Source: Lachnospiraceae bacterium
GTDB lineage: Bacteria; Bacillota; Clostridia; Lachnospirales; Lachnospiraceae
Assembly: GCA_014799465.1 (NCBI GenBank)
Contig: JAAVHZ010000043.1
Span: 62,001 to 126,000 of the forward strand
DNA: 64,000 bases
Direction of reading: 5' to 3'
Part shown: positions 16,554 through 26,932 of the stretch, in pieces
Layout: every line of letters begins with the position of its first letter
How positions within the stretch are numbered: the stretch's first letter is position 1
Position numbers and translations under genes: made by a program
Notes under the pieces: model-generated
Told to the model about the DNA's origin: nothing
The model's input: the letters and a program-made list of their open reading frames with translations, nothing else
The model's database searches: none

Positions 16554-17573
16554 ATGAAAGAAAATAATCAGAACAGAGGATTTACATTAGTAGAGTTATT
16601 GATAACAGTGGCAATACTTGCAATTATTGTAGCTCCTTTTCTGGCTACATTTGTAATGGCATCAGGGAATAATCTGAATGCATCTCAGAAGCAGGATGCT
16701 GCTAATCTTGCGGAAGATATAGCAGAGGAGATAAAAGGAAAAAGTCTGGATATGATTGAAAAAACTCCTGATTGGAATTGGATATCAGGACCGAATCATC
16801 CATCTAATCCGTTGAATATATATGAGTTTGATATTCCAAGTACTGCACTTCCGACCGGGATTAGGAGTGGATTTAGTGCTAAGGCTAAGCTTGAGCCTGC
16901 CAGTAATCCGATTAATGATAAAATGCCGACGCTTACTAATATGAGCGGAACAGATACAGTCCTTTTTATGTCGGGATTCTATGCAAATGACAGCAGTTTC
17001 CCGAGTGCTTCACGCAGAGAAAGTACAATTACAATAAGTTGTGACCCGATAACATCCAAATACAAAGTTTCATTAGAGGTTGAATATTTTGACAGTTCAA
17101 ATATTTCTTTGGAGGTGAAACAGGTGTCAGAGGTTACTCGTGATGAAGCACCTTCAATATTTGCAGTGTATACCCCTATGTCTTTGACTGATAAACTTTA
17201 TTTTAACAATGATTTGTCAGATGATGAGATGGAAAATGCTGCAGGTGACTTTGTACCATTAGAGTTTTATCTGTCAATACAGAAGGGAGCAACTATACCG
17301 ACTATGAATCCCGGTAATATAATGATACAGGAAGGTTTTGGGGTATCGGCTGATACCATTGCGAATTATATAACAGCTAATTTAAGTAACGTGGACAGAT
17401 ATATAAATATATATACTAATGCTGATGTATCTGTTGCAGGCTATGAAAAGTCATTAGTTAAGGAAGTACAGTCAGATAAGTTATATGATTTAACTGTAGA
17501 AGTGTATTATGGTACCGGTAGCAGCAAAAAAAAATGTGCGGAATTTAAATCATCCAAATTGCACTTTGGCTAA
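16554..17573 (+). CDS. Prepilin-like minor pilin with large ectodomain
   Basis: The 339-aa protein has a class III leader, MKENNQNRG before FTLVELLITVAIL (Glu5 present). A hydrophobic N-helix is followed by an unusually large C-terminal region for a pilin (about 300 aa), rich in Ser/Asn/Asp. It is probably a minor pilin carried at the pilus tip or a priming subunit. SD AAAGGAG lies about 9 nt before the ATG. No specific family recognised beyond the N-methylation motif. Confidence 0.82.
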   Translation: MKENNQNRGFTLVELLITVAILAIIVAPFLATFVMASGNNLNASQKQDAANLAEDIAEEIKGKSLDMIEKTPDWNWISGPNHPSNPLNIYEFDIPSTALPTGIRSGFSAKAKLEPASNPINDKMPTLTNMSGTDTVLFMSGFYANDSSFPSASRRESTITISCDPITSKYKVSLEVEYFDSSNISLEVKQVSEVTRDEAPSIFAVYTPMSLTDKLYFNNDLSDDEMENAAGDFVPLEFYLSIQKGATIPTMNPGNIMIQEGFGVSADTIANYITANLSNVDRYINIYTNADVSVAGYEKSLVKEVQSDKLYDLTVEVYYGTGSSKKKCAEFKSSKLHFG

Positions 17574-17585
17574 GGAGGCGGAAAT

Positions 17586-20057
17586 ATGCAATATATTTTG
17601 AAAAAATTAAGATCTGACAATAAGGGAAACACCTTGGCAATTGTGCTTATAGGAATGCTGATAGTTGGTGTATTGGGAACGGTTATTTTAAAGGCGTCTT
17701 CTGTTAATATGGACATGAAAATCAGTAATCTTAAAGGTAAACAGAACTTCTATTATGTTGAAAGAGCTATAGATGAGATATATGCCGGCATTGGTGAAGA
17801 TGTGTCAAGGGCAATTAAGGAATCTTATGACAATGAAATTCAGCAGGTAATAAAGAAAACCAGTAATTATGAAATCAATTCAAGTATGTCTGCTGATTTT
17901 AAAAATGGATACAAGACAAGATTAAATACCTATAATACCATTGATAATGCTGTGAGCAGGATGGAAAATATTATCAATGCTTCAAGTGCATTTTATGCTG
18001 GTCTGGGAGTTACTATTTCAGTGGCAAAGACCCCAACTTCTTCTGTGGACTTCTGTGTAACAGACCCTGAAAAAATCATAATTAAAGATGTGGTTGTGAA
18101 GAGTATAGCTAACAAGAAATATGAGGCATCGGTTAAAACTAATTTTGTTATAGAGGTACCGGATATTGCATTCTCTTTTAATGATGCTTCGGATACGGAT
18201 TTAAATGAATTTTTTAAATATGCCATAATTGCTAATGGCGGTATAAGTGACGAAACAGATATTTTAGATAATGAGGATGGTGCTGTTGAGGTGAAATTAG
18301 GCACCACTACAGTAAATGGAAATATATATGCCGGGGAATATCATGACTGGGCAGATAAGAGCAGCGGAAGAATATGGCTGGATAAAGAAGGAATATGTGT
18401 TAGCGGTAATGGAAAACTTGTGATAAATGGTGCAAATGTAATTTCTAAGGGTGCCGTTAATCTGGATACAGGTGCTGAAATTGAGTTTAATGGTGAAGGA
18501 AGTATACCGGCTGCCCAAAAAAGAATAGATACAGATTTACCATTAAGATTATGGGCTAATGATATTCTTTTGACAGGAAATGGCGCAAAAGCAGATATTA
18601 ATGGTGATTGTTTTATAAAAGATGATCTTGAAGTAAATGGTTTGGAAGGAGCAGTTGATATATCAGGTTCGTATTATGGATTTGGATATAAAAATATATC
18701 TGATACTGATATGAATGAAGCGGACAGTAACGAGACAATTAGTCTTGAAGCTGAAAATATACCTTTAGGCAGTTATTATCGTATGGAACATGAGGAGAGA
18801 AGTGCTGTTATTGTAAATGGAGACAGAGCAGATGTAAAGCTGACAACTGACGGTTCAAAGCAACTCGTCCTTGGTGGAAGGGCATACATAGATCTTTCGG
18901 GAAATGTCGGTCAGAATAGGAGTGCCGATTATATGACGGGCGAATCTATATCTATAAAAGGTAATCAGAAGATTTATCTTTTAGATAATCCGGCATTATA
19001 TCAGGGTGAATCTCCTACTGCTGTAATAAAAGGTAATCCAATGTCAATAAATGATTTGGGACTGCCGGGCAGCTATACTTTAGATCAATTTTACAATTTA
19101 CTTAAGCTTGATAATAATCAGGTTGTTGCAAAGAAAAAGAATGATACCGTATATTTCTATCACAGAGAAGAAAATCCGGATTCCCAGACACAATATGTAG
19201 TAGATAATGTAAGAAATACTACGAAAGATTATTGGGATAAAATTAATGAGGCAGTAGAGAATATGGAAATTCAAAATCTTTCTTTAGGTGCCGGTACAAG
19301 GTCATATACAGTGGGAACTGCGATGCAGGTAGTAAATGGGAATCTGACTACGGGAAGAGGCGGAGCACTTCCACATATGGATAATGGTATGTCAGAAACT
19401 GAGTTTATAGATATTGTTAAAGATGTACGAAACAGGTATGGTAACATTATGTATAATTTAAGTGATGACAGGTTAAAAAGTGTTGGTTCAGCAAGCAGCG
19501 ATATAACAGGAGGAAGTGCTGAGACACCGTATGATTATTTTATAAATGAGACAATACTGGAATCAGCAGTAGCGGTCGGAGGGGTTTCCAAATCAACAAT
19601 TCCATCGGGAACTCTGGCAGATAACTGCCCTGTAAGTGGCGAGACTGTAAATGCGATAGATGCAACTGAATTGAGCAATACGGGAATATCCAGCAATACT
19701 GTTACAATAGTATTGGCAAATAATAAGAAAGAAAAGGAGGGACTTAGAATAGGTGCCTCATACGGACAGTATGGAGTAATTATATGTACGGGTGACGTAA
19801 TATTGGAGCATGATTTTGAAGGCATGATAATATGTGGAGGAGATTTCACTGTAGACTCTGGTCATACGTTTACAGCCAATCCTAAACTCATGAAACTCCT
19901 ATATGATAACTCCTCATTTCTTAAAAAATTAATAGGTGGAAAAACATCAACAGTTATAAAACCACCGGAAGAAGGAACTGATATAATAAAAGGAGGAAAG
20001 GGATTTGCTTTTGATTCATTCGTTAAAATAGAAGATTGGAGAAAGAACGAAGATTAG
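17586..20057 (+). CDS. Large PilX-like pilus-associated protein with beta-helical repeats
   Basis: The 823-aa protein has a prepilin-like start (SDNKG before NTLAIVLIGMLIVGVLG) but lacks Glu at position 5, resembling PilX/GspK-type N-termini. After the helix, the middle (about residues 220-480) has many short G-N-G/V-x-I-x-G stretches (NGKLVINGANVISKG, ALSGNGAK-like), suggesting a right-handed beta-helix. The C-terminal part repeats this style (YGVIICTGDVILEHDFEGMIICGGDFTV). Likely surface-exposed minor component or pilus-initiation partner. SD AAGGAGG. Its 3' end overlaps an upstream reading of the next gene, whose real start is 23 nt downstream. Confidence 0.7.
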   Translation: MQYILKKLRSDNKGNTLAIVLIGMLIVGVLGTVILKASSVNMDMKISNLKGKQNFYYVERAIDEIYAGIGEDVSRAIKESYDNEIQQVIKKTSNYEINSSMSADFKNGYKTRLNTYNTIDNAVSRMENIINASSAFYAGLGVTISVAKTPTSSVDFCVTDPEKIIIKDVVVKSIANKKYEASVKTNFVIEVPDIAFSFNDASDTDLNEFFKYAIIANGGISDETDILDNEDGAVEVKLGTTTVNGNIYAGEYHDWADKSSGRIWLDKEGICVSGNGKLVINGANVISKGAVNLDTGAEIEFNGEGSIPAAQKRIDTDLPLRLWANDILLTGNGAKADINGDCFIKDDLEVNGLEGAVDISGSYYGFGYKNISDTDMNEADSNETISLEAENIPLGSYYRMEHEERSAVIVNGDRADVKLTTDGSKQLVLGGRAYIDLSGNVGQNRSADYMTGESISIKGNQKIYLLDNPALYQGESPTAVIKGNPMSINDLGLPGSYTLDQFYNLLKLDNNQVVAKKKNDTVYFYHREENPDSQTQYVVDNVRNTTKDYWDKINEAVENMEIQNLSLGAGTRSYTVGTAMQVVNGNLTTGRGGALPHMDNGMSETEFIDIVKDVRNRYGNIMYNLSDDRLKSVGSASSDITGGSAETPYDYFINETILESAVAVGGVSKSTIPSGTLADNCPVSGETVNAIDATELSNTGISSNTVTIVLANNKKEKEGLRIGASYGQYGVIICTGDVILEHDFEGMIICGGDFTVDSGHTFTANPKLMKLLYDNSSFLKKLIGGKTSTVIKPPEEGTDIIKGGKGFAFDSFVKIEDWRKNED

Positions 20058-20080
20058 CCGTTAGAAAGCGAGGGATAACA

Positions 20081-20584
20081 ATGCTACATAATAAGAATAA
20101 TGACAAAGGGTTTTCAATGATTGAATTGATAGTAACAATAGCTATTATGGGCATTGTTACTGTGTCAGCCATAGGGATATACTCGTGGATTGCAAGCAGT
20201 AGATTTAAGGAAGCATGCAATAATGTAACCGATAGTATGGCATATGCAAGAACGGAACAGTTATCAAAGGCAGGCAGTTGGACAGTTGAGATTAAGTTGG
20301 ATAGTGATAATAGATATATTTCGAAAGTATCTGATTCAAGTGGCAGCCATGAAAGAAAAGTCAAAAACAGTAAAAGCGGTGTAAAGATATCTGCTGTAAG
20401 AAAGGATGACGGTTCACTTATTGAACTGAATTCAGGCAGTATAGAGATGGAATATAACTCCAATGGTTCATTTAAAAAAGCATCTATAAATGGTACAGAT
20501 ATAAAGGGAATTAAGGTTGAATATTCCCGATATTCGAAAACTATTAAATTGGCACTGGATACAGGAAAGTTTTTTACTGATTAA
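20081..20584 (+). CDS. GspH/FimT-like minor pseudopilin
   Basis: The 167-aa prepilin has leader MLHNKNNDKG before FSMIELIVTIAIMGIV and Glu5. A GspH/FimT-like start to the globular part follows (SSRFKEACNNVTDSMAYARTEQLSKAG). The ATG at 20081 has GAGGG at 20070-20074; the longer reading from 20036 overlaps the 823-aa gene and is rejected. Minor pseudopilins of this class prime pilus assembly. Confidence 0.85.
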   Translation: MLHNKNNDKGFSMIELIVTIAIMGIVTVSAIGIYSWIASSRFKEACNNVTDSMAYARTEQLSKAGSWTVEIKLDSDNRYISKVSDSSGSHERKVKNSKSGVKISAVRKDDGSLIELNSGSIEMEYNSNGSFKKASINGTDIKGIKVEYSRYSKTIKLALDTGKFFTD

Positions 20585-20600
20585 TGGGAAGGAGATTAGT

Positions 20601-21149
20601 ATGAGAAAAAAGATTAATTGCAACAGTGGTTTTTCTCTAATTGAACTTCTGGTGGGGTTGGCAATATCCTGTATAGTATTGGTTGCTGCATACTCATTTG
20701 TTTTATCGGGAATCAATAGTTACGAGATGACAAGAAAGACTACAGAACTTCAACAGGAGACACAGTTCATTGAAAATATTATAGTGGATGCTGTTGAAAA
20801 TGGTAAATGGGGCACTTCAGATATAAGTGATACACCAAGTGGAATATCTTTTAAGACCGGTGATGGAAAAAAAGTATTATACTATTTTAAGGGGAAGAAT
20901 ATACTGGCAATATATGATGATGGTGATAGTGATATAGGAGATGAATCTGTAGTTGATACCCACCTTGTATCAAAAAAAGTCACCTCATTTACGGTTACTT
21001 ATATAAATCAGGAATTAGCCACTGACGGAAGTTATATAGAGGCGGCAGCAAGTGGTGAGAAAACCGGTCTTGTAAAAGTAGAATTAAAGGTGGAAATGAA
21101 CGGCAAGACAGACAGTTCTGCTAAACAGTACAAATTCAGGAATGAATAA
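20601..21149 (+). CDS. PilW/ComGF-like minor prepilin
   Basis: The 182-aa prepilin has leader MRKKINCNSG before FSLIELLVGLAISCIVLVAAYSF and Glu5. The segment MTRKTTELQQETQFIENIIVDAVENGKWG resembles PilW/GspJ-type minor pilins. The strong SD GGAAGGAG sets the ATG at 20601. It lies 17 nt before the 1916-aa protein, and minor-pilin/large-tip-protein pairing is common in other pilus systems. Confidence 0.83.
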   Translation: MRKKINCNSGFSLIELLVGLAISCIVLVAAYSFVLSGINSYEMTRKTTELQQETQFIENIIVDAVENGKWGTSDISDTPSGISFKTGDGKKVLYYFKGKNILAIYDDGDSDIGDESVVDTHLVSKKVTSFTVTYINQELATDGSYIEAAASGEKTGLVKVELKVEMNGKTDSSAKQYKFRNE

Positions 21150-21166
21150 AGAAGGAGGTAAGTGCA

Positions 21167-24100
21167 ATGGTACATAATTTTTTCAAAAGAAACAAGAAAA
21201 AAGCAGTCATTTCGACAGTGATATTATCATTACTTGCACTATCTGTCTGTGTTGTATGCATATACAATTCGAAGATACTTGCAGGTGTATTCCAGTCACA
21301 CAAAAATGAAGATGGTACAATGTCTTATGTACAGAAGAATACCATTGAGATTTTGGAAATTGTTGCACAGGATGGACAGCAGGTATTGGGTTATACCGTA
21401 GAAGGGTCAGAACCTATTAAGCCGGAGCAGATAGAGACATATGCAGGTTCTATAAACCATGACGAGTTCTTAAATGCTACCGGATATGATGTTAGCGGCT
21501 CACCGGGAAATTATACCATAAACAGTTCCCATAACAATGCCTTTAATGAGAATGTTCTCAGTGACATGATGTATACTGAAGATGACCAGATTATAGTTAA
21601 TGTAGTTATGGCTTCTGAACTTACGGAAGAAGATATAAAAAATGCTGATTTAATATACATTAATAATCCGGTCGATAATGATGAGAATCTGTTATATTAT
21701 TATGATCAGATTGTAAATAATGGAAGAAACGGAATAGCAAAGGGAGATAGAGGCTGTACATATACAGGCTCTATTGAAGAGCAGATTGCAGTAAAAGAGT
21801 ATGCGGTTGATAAAATCTGTAAAGCAGCAGGAAGAAGGGAAAATGCAGAAAGACTTACCGCAGATGACTTTAAGAAAGCTGAAGTTGAGGAATTTTATGA
21901 TTACAATCTTAGTGAATATATAAATGAAATAGCAGAACTTCAAAGGGACAGTCTTAATGGCAGCAATACAGATGAATCAGTTTCTAAGATAACAGCAGCA
22001 TTAAGCAAAATAAATGTAAAGTTAAAAGAGAATGCACTTAATGTAATAAAAAGTTATGTGAATCCGGGCAGTATTGCAGAAGAAGACAAGGAAAAGTTAA
22101 TTATTGCATTTAAACAGAGAGGATATTCCAACTTCTATGAAGTAAATGCACAGGATTATGTTGAATTTATTGTATCAACAAGAAGAACTACTGATACTAA
22201 AATTAATAACGGAATGAGTCAGATAAATGAAAAAAATTGCAAAAATGCCAGAGATTTATTGAAAGATATTAAAAACGGTGTGGATATAAAAGCAGATTCA
22301 ACAGATGATGAGTATACCGCTTTAGTATCCAAAAGTATTGCGCAGTTATTCTATGACAGCGAAACTTACAATAAATTAAATGCAGAGGCTTATGCAGTGA
22401 AGTTTATAGAAGATGAAGCCGCTTATGATACAACACAAAATGATGTATTTATCCAGGAATTGGAGGATAAGATTATATCAGTAGTAAATGTAGAAGAAAA
22501 AGAATCTGCATTAACAACATTGGCAGAACTCGCAGCAAACAGAACTGAAACTGACGATTTAAAAAATAATATTGATGCTGCGGACAGATTATTTATGTTA
22601 TCTGAACTTGAAGAATATAAGAGTTTTAATATTGAAAGATATTTAGATGCTATAGGAGACTTAACAGATGCGAAAGCATTAATGTCAATGCAGGAAAATG
22701 AGGATGGTACATGGTCAGAAAAGTATTCTGAAGATAAGATGAATGCTGTATTAAAATCAGTTAACGATTCGCTGGAGACCATTCAAATTTCATGTGACAT
22801 ACCATGGAACGCAGCTATGAAGCTTTATGAATATGTTACTGTAAATGGAAGGGCATTAACATACAATGCGGAGTTATTGACCGGCAAAACCATTGGAGAT
22901 TATACGAATCCAAATGAAGAGAAGAATTCTAACAGCATGTATAAGTTTTTACTGGTATTAAGGCAGATGACACCTGAATATTTCAGGAATACCGTACTTC
23001 CGAGGATTGATGGTGACGGTAATTATGATGACGGAACCGGCTCAGGTCTTAATGGTAAATGGTATGCAGGAACATTCTGCAGTGCATGGAATAATGAGTC
23101 TGCTGCGAATAAGAATAATTTCTGCGAGCCGGCGGTTGTTGGCAAACTTTATGATACGGCAGGAAATGTAATAGGTGATGCTGTATATATAAAGGATAAT
23201 ATATTTAGTTTTTCAGGAAATCAGTTTTTTGGTGGTAAGAAATTCTATGTAGATACAGAGGATTACAATGAAGTTGGAGGCTCTTTTTCAGTTACCCAAA
23301 CAAAATATGAAGAGTCATCAATAAAGGAGGCATCAGCACAAAGGTATTCGAATAATATACTTTGTGTGGAAGTACCGGCAGAGACCAAAAATATGTATTG
23401 TTTCATTGCTTTATCAAGTTGGTGGGATTTTAACAGAAGTGCAACTGTTGATATTTCCGGATATTCCAGCGGAACATTAATTAAGTTATCTTCAGATAAT
23501 CATACACCTTCAGAGTATCCAAGAAATAAGGACTGGGACGGATGGACACAATATAGTAATCCTACTACAAATTATAATGTTTACCGCATTGACAGCATTG
23601 GCAGTATTCCGGATGTAGGTACAGATTCAACTCAGAAAAAGATATATATTGATGTTTCTGCTGTTAATCACTGGTGTCAGAATGATCCGATGAACAATAC
23701 GAAAGTACATTATACAACAGTTGTAGAAACTGTATCAACAGAAGAAATAAACAAAACAAAAGGTGAAATACTCCGTGAAATAATGGGAATCAGTTTGAAT
23801 CAGCTTCAGAGTATGCCATTTAAAGTATTGGAGATTCAGCCGGATGCTAATGTAAATGAATTTAACAGCTATGATGGTGCAGTAAGACTTGTGGATTATC
23901 TCAGGATTGATGTACCAGATATGAATTCTCTAAATTGGGAGGATTATTTTGAGATTGAGTCTATAAGCATAAGAGAATTCAATACCAGACACGAAGAATT
24001 GAATGGTACATATGATTTGATTTATTTTGGTACAAAGACTAAATATATGAGCACTAAAACATATAACTATAATGGAGAAGAATTTGTAAGAACAGACTAT

Positions 24101-26917
24101 GGTAACTCCAAGGTTATGGGTGAATCTTATTATATGAATGGTCTTGTATATACGGGAATTGGTCAGCAGAGGCAGGTCGGAGGTTCTCTTAGAGGAACTG
24201 TTGCAGATGATTATTATACTTCTTCTGTAGGTAGTTCAGTTAAGGCAGACCATGATATATGGACCAAATATTTCTTTGCAGAATTTTCTGAATCCGGTAG
24301 TAATAATTATCTTGATTCGGGCAGCTATTATCTTCAGAGAACGGATTATGTCAATACAAGAATGACCGGTAATGATTTAACAGTAGCAAGAATGGATGAT
24401 TTGTTAGAATATGTTAAGGCAGGATATCCGGTTTTATTTGCAGATGGTCTTCTTAATTCGGATGAGGATTTTAAAAATGCAGATACTATGGTTGTAAGTA
24501 GTGCTGATGCTCTTAAGTGGAAATATCTGGATAATAATTCCAAGTTATATGCATTTATACAGCAGGCAAAAGCGTTGGGGAAAGATGCGTCAGGACAATA
24601 TACGGATACATCGGCATTATATGACAATAAACCATATGCAAGTCTTGTAAGTGTCAAATATGCGAAATATGGTAAGAATCCTGATAAGCTTACGGCAGCG
24701 GAGAAGTTTAATGGAGGACTGAGTTATGCTGTGAAGAGAAATGTTCAGGTGGATTTTGAATACATAAAAGGACCACAGGAGTATGACAGGGATTCAAGCG
24801 GTAATATGCTTCCAATGGGTAGTTTGGGAACATATATAACGGATTTAAATTCATGTATGTGTGTTTTAAAACCTAACATCGCCCGTGAAAATGTGATGGA
24901 ATGGATAAATGACAATTATAGTTTCCGTTTTCTGATTGATAAATCAGGTACGGCAAACTTCCCGGCAAATCAGACCATAGAGCTTGATATGTATACGTAC
25001 TTTGATGAAAATAATAACGAAATTACAGTAAGTACCAGAAATGGTAAATGGCCTACAGGACTGGAAGGATTCATACCTTGGAAAATAGAAGCGATATCTA
25101 AGAATAATAGTGGCAACAGATGGACTTATGTGGGATATTCGGCATTTAAGAAAAGCGAGCCGGATCCTGTAAGGGTTCTCTGGGTTAAATCAGAAGCCAG
25201 CGGTAATGGTGCAGTAAACGGAAGTACATTAGACTTCAAACATATGATGGATAAGTATGATGGTAAGCTTTCTGGAAGTACGGACTATATTCCGGAGTAT
25301 GATATAAGAGTTGATACAATTTATTATAAACAATTTGTAAGTAATTGGAATAATGTATCACAAGAGGAAAAAGATAATCCATATGATAAAAATCGTTCAA
25401 GGCTTAAAGTTAATAAACTTAACGGTATAGTGGATAGGGGTACAAAAACAGAGGACAATGATAGAGAATATGACATGATTGTAATAGGATATTCTGATTC
25501 ATATGCGAAACTGGATATAGATAACATATATTGTCTAAATAATATTGACTATTTTGTAAATAAAGCAGACCACTCTATGTTATTTGCACATGATAATGCT
25601 TCAGCTATAACATCGTTCAACTATTATACAAACGCAGGCGGAGGAACTTCAATATATGCTGGTGATTATAATTATTATAATCATGGATTAATTATTGACT
25701 TTGCCAGGTATACAACATCATATATGAGAGGTATGCTTGGTATGGATGCATATGGTTCGTCATATTCACCGTTGGCATTTAATGCAGCAAATACAGATAC
25801 AGACAAAGAGTATCTTTCATGGCTTTACAAATATACACCTTCGGTATACAATGCCAGAGCTTATATAACAGATAATCCGGCAAATCCTACACTTGATGAA
25901 TTATCGGATATGAGAGGATATGTAGATGGTCAGATATTGTGGTATTCTACAAGTTATCAAAATTGGCCACTCAATGATTCCGGAACGAGAATAGGTGATA
26001 ATAAATATGGTGAATGGGTTAATACAAAAGGGATAGAATGTACCAATAAGGGTCAGATAGCAATATATCCATTTGTAATAGGTGATTCGCTTACAGTTGA
26101 TTCAGAGACACATTTCCAGTATACCAAACTCGATATAGAGAATAAGGATACTACTGTATGGTATACTCTTGCAAATAGTGGAACTTCACCATATTATGAT
26201 GCTACAAAAGGTGACGGAAGTAATAATTATTACATTTATTCTAATGGCAATATTACTTATACAGGAGCAGGTCATAGATATATTGCAGATGATGCCAAGG
26301 AATGTCTTCTGTTTGTAAATACTGTTGTAGCAGCCATAAAACTTGGTAGTCTGGCACCGGATGTTACTTATCCTGATGCAGTGTCAGTTAATGGTGAAGA
26401 TGTGCTGTATGGATATGATACAGATAGTGCATTAAAGGTTACATTTAAGGCTACTGATTATGATGTATTGGCTTCCGGAGCTTATGCTTTCGTGGATGCT
26501 CAGATATTCCTGGATAAGGATAATAACGGAATATATGATCCTGCTGCAGGCGATGTACTGCTTAATTCACCGGCCAAAATGCCGGGTGGAGGTACATATC
26601 TGAGAGATCAGAATGGAGCAGCTATCAATTTTGATGGAACAGATATAGTGAACAGACAGGATACAACATTTTATCTGGATTATGATGATTTGGCAGGAAT
26701 ATATGATAGTCTTGGTCTGGAACCTAAAACTAAAAATATTGATAAAGTAAAGGCATTGTTTGATAATAGTAATAACTATAGAATATGTGTAAATGTACTT
26801 AGCAAGTTACAGGAAGATAAAGCTAAAAATGAAGCCGCTGATCTTTCAACCGTTCAGGATTACTATCAGTATGCAAATGCCAGAGTAATACTTAGAGCAT
26901 TACATGATTTAAGATAA
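21167..26917 (+). CDS. Giant 1916-aa secreted or membrane-anchored pilus-locus protein
   Basis: Not assigned to a named family with certainty; parts resemble DUF5057-type proteins of Lachnospiraceae. A basic N-terminus (FFKRNKKK) and one hydrophobic segment at residues 13-33 act as signal anchor or signal peptide. No LPXTG or C-terminal anchor is seen. An alpha-helical region spans about residues 200-560. Three places start with a hydrophobic strand (IEILEIVAQ at ~61, FKVLEIQPD at ~886, VRVLWVKSE at ~1335), each followed by an acidic-hydrophobic strand (ADLIYIN, YDLIYFG, YDMIVIG). Near the C-terminus is a calcium-loop-like DKDNNGIYDPAAGD (about 1783). SD AAGGAGG. Position suggests a tip adhesin, analogous in placement to PilY1 (inference). 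Confidence 0.72.
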   Translation: MVHNFFKRNKKKAVISTVILSLLALSVCVVCIYNSKILAGVFQSHKNEDGTMSYVQKNTIEILEIVAQDGQQVLGYTVEGSEPIKPEQIETYAGSINHDEFLNATGYDVSGSPGNYTINSSHNNAFNENVLSDMMYTEDDQIIVNVVMASELTEEDIKNADLIYINNPVDNDENLLYYYDQIVNNGRNGIAKGDRGCTYTGSIEEQIAVKEYAVDKICKAAGRRENAERLTADDFKKAEVEEFYDYNLSEYINEIAELQRDSLNGSNTDESVSKITAALSKINVKLKENALNVIKSYVNPGSIAEEDKEKLIIAFKQRGYSNFYEVNAQDYVEFIVSTRRTTDTKINNGMSQINEKNCKNARDLLKDIKNGVDIKADSTDDEYTALVSKSIAQLFYDSETYNKLNAEAYAVKFIEDEAAYDTTQNDVFIQELEDKIISVVNVEEKESALTTLAELAANRTETDDLKNNIDAADRLFMLSELEEYKSFNIERYLDAIGDLTDAKALMSMQENEDGTWSEKYSEDKMNAVLKSVNDSLETIQISCDIPWNAAMKLYEYVTVNGRALTYNAELLTGKTIGDYTNPNEEKNSNSMYKFLLVLRQMTPEYFRNTVLPRIDGDGNYDDGTGSGLNGKWYAGTFCSAWNNESAANKNNFCEPAVVGKLYDTAGNVIGDAVYIKDNIFSFSGNQFFGGKKFYVDTEDYNEVGGSFSVTQTKYEESSIKEASAQRYSNNILCVEVPAETKNMYCFIALSSWWDFNRSATVDISGYSSGTLIKLSSDNHTPSEYPRNKDWDGWTQYSNPTTNYNVYRIDSIGSIPDVGTDSTQKKIYIDVSAVNHWCQNDPMNNTKVHYTTVVETVSTEEINKTKGEILREIMGISLNQLQSMPFKVLEIQPDANVNEFNSYDGAVRLVDYLRIDVPDMNSLNWEDYFEIESISIREFNTRHEELNGTYDLIYFGTKTKYMSTKTYNYNGEEFVRTDYGNSKVMGESYYMNGLVYTGIGQQRQVGGSLRGTVADDYYTSSVGSSVKADHDIWTKYFFAEFSESGSNNYLDSGSYYLQRTDYVNTRMTGNDLTVARMDDLLEYVKAGYPVLFADGLLNSDEDFKNADTMVVSSADALKWKYLDNNSKLYAFIQQAKALGKDASGQYTDTSALYDNKPYASLVSVKYAKYGKNPDKLTAAEKFNGGLSYAVKRNVQVDFEYIKGPQEYDRDSSGNMLPMGSLGTYITDLNSCMCVLKPNIARENVMEWINDNYSFRFLIDKSGTANFPANQTIELDMYTYFDENNNEITVSTRNGKWPTGLEGFIPWKIEAISKNNSGNRWTYVGYSAFKKSEPDPVRVLWVKSEASGNGAVNGSTLDFKHMMDKYDGKLSGSTDYIPEYDIRVDTIYYKQFVSNWNNVSQEEKDNPYDKNRSRLKVNKLNGIVDRGTKTEDNDREYDMIVIGYSDSYAKLDIDNIYCLNNIDYFVNKADHSMLFAHDNASAITSFNYYTNAGGGTSIYAGDYNYYNHGLIIDFARYTTSYMRGMLGMDAYGSSYSPLAFNAANTDTDKEYLSWLYKYTPSVYNARAYITDNPANPTLDELSDMRGYVDGQILWYSTSYQNWPLNDSGTRIGDNKYGEWVNTKGIECTNKGQIAIYPFVIGDSLTVDSETHFQYTKLDIENKDTTVWYTLANSGTSPYYDATKGDGSNNYYIYSNGNITYTGAGHRYIADDAKECLLFVNTVVAAIKLGSLAPDVTYPDAVSVNGEDVLYGYDTDSALKVTFKATDYDVLASGAYAFVDAQIFLDKDNNGIYDPAAGDVLLNSPAKMPGGGTYLRDQNGAAINFDGTDIVNRQDTTFYLDYDDLAGIYDSLGLEPKTKNIDKVKALFDNSNNYRICVNVLSKLQEDKAKNEAADLSTVQDYYQYANARVILRALHDLR

Positions 26918-26932
26918 CAAATATACAAAATG

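Noticed and set aside
21167..26917. LPXTG-anchored surface protein
   Set aside because: No LPXTG motif, C-terminal hydrophobic helix or positive tail at the end of the protein.
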